Source: CAZHCA01 sp964530825 (GTDB lineage Bacteria; Bacteroidota; Bacteroidia; Chitinophagales; Saprospiraceae). Taken from it: 64,000 bases of DNA. Position 1 is the first letter of the stretch; each line of letters opens with the position of its first letter. Shown piece after piece: positions 59,801-64,000 of the stretch. The DNA lies in NCBI GenBank assembly GCA_964530825.1, contig CAZHCA010000001.1:248001-312000 (forward strand). The letters run 5' to 3'. The notes beneath the pieces were generated by a model that was not told the DNA's origin, made no database searches, and saw nothing but the letters and a program-made list of their open reading frames with translations. The position numbers and the translations under genes are program-made.

Positions 59801-60345
59801 CGATGGCGCTGAAGCTCGATGTAGAAATCCTCGCCAAACAAGTCGAGCCACCACCGCAGTTTGGCCTCGGCAGCCTCCAGATTGCCGTTCAGAATGGCTT
59901 GCGGGATTTCTGCCCCAATGCAACAACTGGTGGCAATCAAACCTTCGTGGTGCTGCTCAATGAGCTCCTTGTCGATGCGCGGGAATTTACCGTACAGCCC
60001 TTCAATGTACCCCAGAGAACACAACCGGGATAGGTTTTCGTATCCTGTGCTGTTTTTAGCCAATAACAGTTGGTGGTAGCGGACATCCTGCTCGCCTCTG
60101 GCCCGCGAAAAGCTCTGCTTGCGCCGGTCTTCTACCAGGTAGAATTCGCATCCTACAATGGGTTTGAGGTCGTTCTTGCGCGCTTCCGATACAAATTTGA
60201 AGGCGCCGAACATGTTCCCGTGGTCGGTCAGGGCAACCCCCTTTTGGCCATCTGCTGCTGCTTTTTTCATCATCGCCTCGATATTGGAGGCTCCGTCCAG
60301 CAGCGAATATTGCGTGTGGTTGTGTAAATGGCAGTAGTCCGGCAT
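56806..60345 (-). CDS. dnaE: DNA polymerase III alpha subunit
   Basis: The 1179-residue replicative polymerase. N-terminal PHP domain (about 1-205) with intact metal motifs HLHNHTQYSLLDG and TDHGN, so metal binding and possibly proofreading are retained. Palm motifs PGRGSAAGSAVAYCLG (368-383) and MPDIDIDFDDEGR (408-414 core) carry the catalytic aspartates. Also seen are RNTGIHACGVVI, the thumb/finger region (FTKGQADMLRKGMGKKK, FNKSHSTCYAFVAFQTAYLK) and a C-terminal OB fold (about 970-1060, LAGMITRATHRISKNGNGWGIFEVSDYDG). The length is typical of DnaE1. The ATG at 60345 starts at the PHP domain. Confidence 0.97.
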   Translation of the reverse strand: MPDYCHLHNHTQYSLLDGASNIEAMMKKAAADGQKGVALTDHGNMFGAFKFVSEARKNDLKPIVGCEFYLVEDRRKQSFSRARGEQDVRYHQLLLAKNSTGYENLSRLCSLGYIEGLYGKFPRIDKELIEQHHEGLIATSCCIGAEIPQAILNGNLEAAEAKLRWWLDLFGEDFYIELQRHRGLENIDGLGVSQEDVNQQLLRFAKQYDIKVISTNDSHYLNEEDALPHDILLCINTSSHLEEEKRFRFPSSDFFFKTKSQMEQLFGDVPESLDNTMEIYDKVDTLELARDVLLPAYPLPKGFKDQNSYLRHLAFEGARVRYGDITPPIRERLDFELSVIEQSGYPGYFLIVQDFTNTAREMGVSVGPGRGSAAGSAVAYCLGITNVDPIKYDLLFERFLNPERVSMPDIDIDFDDEGRQKVIDYVIDKYGRNQVAQIVTYGTMAAKLSLRDVGRVMNIPLDEVDRVAKTFPNHLKASLKAVLAEQDISEKLKNVLNSEELEKGYRFRDLAAGEDHIGEMIRTARKLEGSVRNTGIHACGVVITPDEITKYVPVKVDKDSSMLVSQFDNSVAEDAGLLKMDFLGLKTLSIIKDAVALIRQTRGVEIDPEAVSLEDEATYQLFQRGETVGIFQYESPGMQKYMRELVPTKFDDLIAMNALYRPGPLEYIPNFIARKHGREPITYDLPEMEEYLKDTYGITVYQEQVMLLSQKLAGFTKGQADMLRKGMGKKKKHIIDMLYPKFIEGGQERGHRKEKLDKIWKDWEAFASYAFNKSHSTCYAFVAFQTAYLKANYPAEFMASVLTHNKNDISKLTFFLQECQRMGLKVLGPSVNESISKFSVNEEGYIRFGLSALKGVGEGPVEEILKERSENGIFLNIFDLVRRLSLRAVNKKVLESLALGGAFDCFEGTHRAQYFVPSEKYDTLIEHAVRYGQAYQSQKAEAVNSLFGATEEVLIPEPVIPDCNPWPLVELLSREKEVTGIYVSGHPLDDYRLEVKHFVTCPLSQVRPQQNRSGYQLAGMITRATHRISKNGNGWGIFEVSDYDGILEFKLFGEDYQKFKHLLEEGKALFFKGKYQKSWGKDDQLEFKVTDIRLLEGIAKDLTNSITLRLVLHELSPDLVQELDELCNNRRGAHRLKIEFLDHSRKLRLQMIAKERKVTADNTFVETLEKLGIPYVINN

Positions 60346-60548
60346 CCGCTATAATTGAGGTGAATATTTCCAGGGAAACCAAAATGGTGGTCGCCCCAAC
60401 AAATTGTTGTACCTAGTTAAACACCTAAATTAGGGGAAAGGGTCGAGGGAAAAAAGGTTGGAAAACTGCTTTTTTTCCACATCCGTGTTAGCAATTATGT
60501 AGGGAAGTTAGGAGGCTGGGGTGGAAAGTCCTACCCGCAACTGTTGGG

Positions 60549-60806
60549 TTAGGCGGCGTGTTTACGCAGCAGGGAGCAAGCGTCGAGTACGGTTTCGATT
60601 CCGTTGGCCTCCTCCGGTGAGAAGTAAACTTGGTACTGGCTTTCCAGTTTGGCGATGAGTAGCTCCTTATCAATTGGATCCAGGTAGAGATCATCGCGTA
60701 AATCGGTGTAAAGATTGATGCGTGAGACAGGAATGTTCAGCATCCAGGCGATCATGGCAATGAGGCGATCTTCGAAAGTAACCTCGGGCTTTTCTACGAC
60801 CATCAT
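60549..60806 (-). CDS. Acyl-carrier-protein-like protein lacking the phosphopantetheine serine
   Basis: An 85-residue protein that aligns by eye along its length with acyl carrier proteins: helix 1 (FEDRLIAMIAWMLNIPVSRINLYTDL), then RDDLYLDPIDKELLIAKLESQYQVYFSPEEANGIETVLDACSLLRKH, matching the ACP order DLGxDSLxxVELVMALExxFxxxIxDEEAxxIxTVxxA. At the carrier site, DSL is replaced by D43-P44-I45, so 4'-phosphopantetheine cannot be attached in the usual way. Predicted to be a non-carrier, possibly a regulatory or structural ACP fold. The start is one of two adjacent ATGs (60806, 60803). No fatty-acid genes are adjacent. Confidence 0.75.
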   Translation of the reverse strand: MMVVEKPEVTFEDRLIAMIAWMLNIPVSRINLYTDLRDDLYLDPIDKELLIAKLESQYQVYFSPEEANGIETVLDACSLLRKHAA

Positions 60807-60943
60807 GTCGATTTGTGGTTGAAAAATCGTTGTAAGAACGTATAGTATCCGACATTGGTTGCCTCGGTAAAAAATTATATTCTCCGAAAGGTTGAAAAAT
60901 AACGGTGAAGAGTGGATATCGGTAGCTGAACTGCAGCTGGCGG

Positions 60944-61660
60944 TTACAGCTCGTAGTTGGGCCCTAATTTACCGCGGTCAATGTAGAAATCATTGATCAT
61001 TCTTACGACCTCTTCGGGCTCTTCGACAATGGGCATTAAGTTGAGGTCCTCTTCGTTGATATTGTGGGCATATTCGTACATGATTTGTTGCATCCAGTCT
61101 TTGAGGCCGCCCCAGAAACCTCGACCAACGAGGATTACCGGTACGTGGCTGATTTTATTGGTTTGCAAAAGCGTAAGCACTTCGAATAATTCATCCATCG
61201 TACCCATGCCGCCGGGCAGGACGACAAACCCCTGCGCGTATTTGACAAACATCACCTTTCGTACAAAAAAATACCGGAAGTCGATCGACTTGTCGTGATC
61301 GACAAACTGATTACTGCCCTCCTCGAAAGGCAGTTCGATATTCAACCCGACCGACTTGCCGCCGTGTAGGGCAGCACCCTTGTTCCCCGCTTCCATAATG
61401 CCGGGGCCTCCTCCCGTGATAACACCATAGCCCGATTCAGTGAGCAGCCGGGCGATCTCTACCGCCTTTTTGTAATCCGGATGCTCGGGGCGGGTGCGGG
61501 CTGAGCCAAAAATGGAAACACAAGGCCCGATCTGATTCAGAGATTCAAAGCCTTCTACAAATTCGGAAATGACCTTAAACATGGTCCAAGAATTCTCTCC
61601 TTTGACTTTCTCCGACCATTCCCGCATGGGATATTTGGAGCCCAGGTTCTGTTCTGTCAT
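60944..61660 (-). CDS. LOG-family (TIGR00730-type) nucleoside-phosphate hydrolase
   Basis: A 238-residue Rossmann-like protein of the LOG/lysine-decarboxylase-like family. Key motifs are CVSIFGSARTRPEHPDY, ITGGGPGIMEAGNKGA and LPGGMGTMDELFEVLT (P-G-G-x-G-T-x-x-E core 149-157). Members are cytokinin riboside 5'-monophosphate phosphoribohydrolases or AMP/nucleotide N-glycosidases; older annotations call them lysine decarboxylases, which is not supported. It lies between the ACP-like gene and the NtrX-like regulator on the minus strand. Confidence 0.93.
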   Translation of the reverse strand: MTEQNLGSKYPMREWSEKVKGENSWTMFKVISEFVEGFESLNQIGPCVSIFGSARTRPEHPDYKKAVEIARLLTESGYGVITGGGPGIMEAGNKGAALHGGKSVGLNIELPFEEGSNQFVDHDKSIDFRYFFVRKVMFVKYAQGFVVLPGGMGTMDELFEVLTLLQTNKISHVPVILVGRGFWGGLKDWMQQIMYEYAHNINEEDLNLMPIVEEPEEVVRMINDFYIDRGKLGPNYEL

Positions 61661-61770
61661 GGCTGCTAATTGGATGCAACAGCGGCAAAGTACGCAAGCT
61701 GTTATGGTAAATCCTAATTAAAGAAGGGAAATACCCAACCTGTCCGCTATTAAACATACGCCTGAACCGG

Positions 61771-63063
61771 TCAGGAGGTTTGTGGGGTGCGCCGCAGGTG
61801 GCTTTCGTAGTGCTTGCCAATGTAAGCCTGCAACTCCTCGAGGTTGTCAAACTGCTGGAAAAGACGACGCAGCGGGAAGGTATTGGCGGGCGTTACACCG
61901 GGTGCGTACTGGCGCACGTTCCGTAGTGTGATGGTCTGATCACCCAGGATGATCAGGCGTTCGACGACATTGCGCAATTCCCGAATATTGCCGGACCAAT
62001 GCATCTGCATCAGCAATTCTTTGGCTTCGGGCTCGAAAACTTTGGCCGCTATACCGTAGTCTTCGCAAATTTGCCGGTTAAAATGCTCGACAAGCAGCGG
62101 AATATCCTCCCGCCGGTCGTCCAGGGGGGGAACATCCATTATGATCACGGCCAAACGGTGATAAAGGTCTTCGCGAAAGTTCCCGTTCTGGATGGCCTGG
62201 CGCAGGTCTTTGTTGGTGGCGGCAATAACCCGGACATCGATTGGCAGCGCCTTATCTCCGCCTACCCGAACAATGCGTTTGTCTTGCAAAGCACGCAGTA
62301 CCTTGGCCTGGGCCGAGGCACTCATATCGCCGATTTCGTCCAGGAACAAGATGCCGCCGTTGGCCTGCTCGAATTTTCCGATGTGTTGCTTGTGAGCGGA
62401 GGTGAAAGCGCCTTTCTCATGACCAAATAATTCGCTTTCAATCAATTCGGTAGGAATAGCTGCGCAGTTGATCTCAATTAAGGGTTGGCCGGCGCGCTGG
62501 CTGTTGCGGTGAATCCATTGTGCCACCAACTCCTTGCCGGAGCCGTTGGGCCCGGTGATCAAAACCCGCGCCTCAGTAGGTGCCACCCGCTCTATTGTTT
62601 TTTTGATGTGCTGAATGGCAGGAGATTGGCCGATCATTTCCGGAGCCGGACGGCTCGATACCTTGCGTTTTAGGGCCTTGGTTTCCGTCACCAAGTTGGA
62701 CCGGTCCATGGCGTTGCGCAGGGTGATCAGTAAGCGATTGAGGTCTGGCGGCTTACTGATAAAATCAAAGGCACCCTTCTTTACCGCCTCCACGGCTGTA
62801 TCTATCGTACCGTGGCCCGAGATCATGACCACCGGCGTGTCCGGACTTAAAAGCTGGATGCGCTCCAAGGCCTCTAGGCCATCCATGCGGGGCATCCGGA
62901 TATCCAGCAGGATGACATCAAATGTTGCTTTTTTGAGCTGACTGATACCGTCCAAACCGTTGGAGGCCTCGGTCACCTCAAAATCTTCGAACTCTAATAT
63001 TTCGCGCAGGGTGCGGCGAATGCTCGACTCGTCGTCGACCACCAGGATCTTCGGTTTTTTCAC
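61771..63063 (-). CDS. NtrX-like sigma-54-type response regulator without visible HTH
   Basis: A 430-residue protein with a receiver domain (about 5-118; phosphoacceptor D54 in VILLDIRMPRMDG, S82 region, K103) and an AAA+ domain (about 143-370): Walker A ITGPNGSGKELV, sigma-54-contact loop GAFTSA (218-223), Walker B GGILFLDEIGD, and sensor/arginine-finger FREDLYHRL. GPNGSGKE and GAFTSA are typical of NtrX-type regulators rather than NtrC. After about residue 370 the tail (YAPGVTPANTFPLRRLFQQF...) shows no Fis-type DNA-binding helix-turn-helix. No histidine kinase gene is adjacent. It may act without direct DNA binding, or the DNA-binding part is unrecognised. Confidence 0.88.
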   Translation of the reverse strand: MKKPKILVVDDESSIRRTLREILEFEDFEVTEASNGLDGISQLKKATFDVILLDIRMPRMDGLEALERIQLLSPDTPVVMISGHGTIDTAVEAVKKGAFDFISKPPDLNRLLITLRNAMDRSNLVTETKALKRKVSSRPAPEMIGQSPAIQHIKKTIERVAPTEARVLITGPNGSGKELVAQWIHRNSQRAGQPLIEINCAAIPTELIESELFGHEKGAFTSAHKQHIGKFEQANGGILFLDEIGDMSASAQAKVLRALQDKRIVRVGGDKALPIDVRVIAATNKDLRQAIQNGNFREDLYHRLAVIIMDVPPLDDRREDIPLLVEHFNRQICEDYGIAAKVFEPEAKELLMQMHWSGNIRELRNVVERLIILGDQTITLRNVRQYAPGVTPANTFPLRRLFQQFDNLEELQAYIGKHYESHLRRTPQTS

Positions 63064-63321
63064 TGTTTTTGGTTTTTCTTCAGTCGGTCCTCCTCCACTT
63101 TCGCATCTGCCGGTAGTGGCTAAAAAATAGGAGCTTAATGATTTTTACGTCAAATTTCCCCCTATGTTGCAAAGGCCACTGCTTTCCATCCGGTGCGACC
63201 GAAGATAACCTCGATACATTTAAAATAAATATAATTTATAATAAAATTTATTTATTCCGGCCGTTTATTCTGCTCTGGCTTAGAAGGGCCAGCTTCCTAG
63301 GGAAACGCCTCGGGCAGGCCC

Positions 63322-64000
63322 CTACTGAAGTCTGCGGGCGGTAAGGCTATAACGCACGGCCAGCAATGCCACTAAAGGCATCACTTCGTATGGAAGTTGT
63401 TGAGGCAACCAGGACCAGGTGATCAGCAGCAGGATGGTGGCCACACTCAGCAACTGGAAGAGCCGCAGTCGCAGAGCGCTGCCTTGCGGGGTCAATAGCG
63501 CAATAAGAAAAAGCGGATTGGCCCAGAAAAAATTCCAATTCGCTTTGGTGGCTTCGTGGTCGGTACCGTACATCATAAAGAGGTAGAAAAAGCCAAGCAA
63601 GGCCAGCACCACGGCCAGAAAAGCGTCGGTCCACCTGGTTGGCCGCCGGCGGCGCAGCAGGGTGGGCAAGGCCAAAAGCAATGTAAAAGCGGTTAGGATG
63701 AAGCCTGGTTTTTGCCACCAGGCACTGGCCGAGACGGGAAGGGAGCCGGGGGTTTTTAGCAGCAGCTCGCGATCGCCCAGCAGGGGCGACCTGTCGATTC
63801 GGGCTGCACCCAGATTGTCGGAAAGATAACTGGGTAGAAACATTTGCGCACGGTGGTCGGCAAGCCGGTCGGCAGGTCTTCCGAGAATGAGGTCGATACC
63901 GACCCGCGTCCAGGGCATGCGGGTCAGTTTTTCGTGCAAGAGCTGACGGAGAGTGGGATGCGGACCTTCGGACACCTTCTGCGGATAAAAAGCGCCGAGT
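63322..64000 (-). CDS. DUF4105 (Lnb-like) protein, partial (C-terminal part)
   Basis: The frame is open from the window edge to a stop at 63322, giving about 225 residues of a longer protein. The segment RMPWTRVGIDLILGRPADRLADHRAQMFLPSYLSDNLGAARI matches the late part of the periplasmic DUF4105 domain of Bacteroidota, related to the lipoprotein N-acyltransferase-like Lnb family. About four TM helices follow to the end. The N-terminal part, with signal and catalytic region, is outside the window. Length and start cannot be given; a GTG at 63975 inside the frame is probably not the start. Confidence 0.72.
   Translation of the reverse strand, partial: LGAFYPQKVSEGPHPTLRQLLHEKLTRMPWTRVGIDLILGRPADRLADHRAQMFLPSYLSDNLGAARIDRSPLLGDRELLLKTPGSLPVSASAWWQKPGFILTAFTLLLALPTLLRRRRPTRWTDAFLAVVLALLGFFYLFMMYGTDHEATKANWNFFWANPLFLIALLTPQGSALRLRLFQLLSVATILLLITWSWLPQQLPYEVMPLVALLAVRYSLTARRLQ

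Noticed and set aside
63222..63256. Very AT-rich stretch with short AATAAAT/ATTTATT arms between the NtrX-like and DUF4105 genes
   Set aside because: The arms are short and low-complexity; it is probably ordinary AT-rich intergenic DNA and not a defined site.
1..64000. CRISPR arrays, insertion sequences, integrases, prophage or toxin-antitoxin modules
   Set aside because: No direct-repeat arrays, transposase motifs, phage structural genes or typical two-gene toxin modules were seen on either strand. The regulator/glucosaminidase pair was considered as a phage remnant, but nothing else phage-like is near it.

Overview
The window is a 64 kb stretch of chromosome from a member of the Bacteroidota, most likely the Saprospiria (Lewinella/Saprospiraceae-like). 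The evidence is a complete porP-gldK-gldL-gldM-gldN type IX secretion/gliding cluster, several families largely confined to the phylum (DUF2911, DUF6702, DUF4293, BatE, OstA-like, DUF4105), starts without recognisable Shine-Dalgarno sequences, and repeated Bacteroidota-type -7 promoter boxes (TAnnTTTG) ahead of genes. Base composition is moderate. There is one tRNA (Ser-GGA). I see no rRNA, insertion sequence, integrase, CRISPR array or prophage; it reads as core chromosome.

Layout. 1-6.9 kb: the 5' half of uvrA (minus) diverges from an ECF sigma factor. Then come a minus-strand operon hupE-like/DUF6702/yidD/hemB, ahcY and mgsA. 7.0-14.6 kb: a DUF2911 protein, a YeeZ-like NAD(P)-binding protein, a beta-helix lipoprotein, a three-gene glycosyltransferase operon (soluble GT2, membrane GT2, GT-C-like) and a rhodanese. 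14.6-18.5 kb: an ABC exporter and an IGHMBP2/UPF1-like helicase. 18.5-24.5 kb: gldN, gldM, gldL, gldK and porP on the minus strand, with a perfect 38-bp palindrome between gldK and gldL. 24.6-28.5 kb: a YyaL-type thioredoxin-domain protein, then a LexA-like S24 regulator diverging from a membrane-anchored glucosaminidase.

28.9-37.5 kb: an HtrA protease, manA, ruvX, def, an RNase H, a TatD nuclease, tRNA-Ser, a TolQ/ExbB - 4-TM protein - ExbD - ExbD proton-channel operon and a DUF4293 protein. 37.6-44.8 kb: an FAD oxidoreductase, an OstA-like envelope protein, a BatE-like TPR/SH3 protein, rplU with an rpmA that carries a helix-hairpin-helix extension, an aspartyl-protease/PDZ lipoprotein and tag. 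44.8-54.8 kb: a GluR0-like ligand-gated channel, a SLC13 transporter overlapping the upstream part of an M20 amidohydrolase, a DUF481 barrel, an Asp-box beta-propeller protein, a 54-residue membrane protein and two thioredoxin-fold proteins. 54.9-64 kb: an unrecognised coiled-coil membrane protein, dnaE, an acyl-carrier-like protein without its serine, a LOG-family protein, an NtrX-like regulator without a visible DNA-binding domain, and the 3' part of a DUF4105 protein.

The genes mix housekeeping (DNA repair and replication, translation, haem, SAM recycling) with cell-envelope biology (secretion/gliding motor, proton channels, glycan synthesis, OstA-like protein, proteases). I found no clear unknown multi-gene system. 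The most interesting signals are the serine-less acyl-carrier-like protein, the bL27-HhH fusion, the gldK/gldL palindrome, the extra 4-TM protein in the ExbB/ExbD operon, the repressor/glucosaminidase pair with an inverted-repeat operator candidate, and the 600-residue coiled-coil membrane protein.
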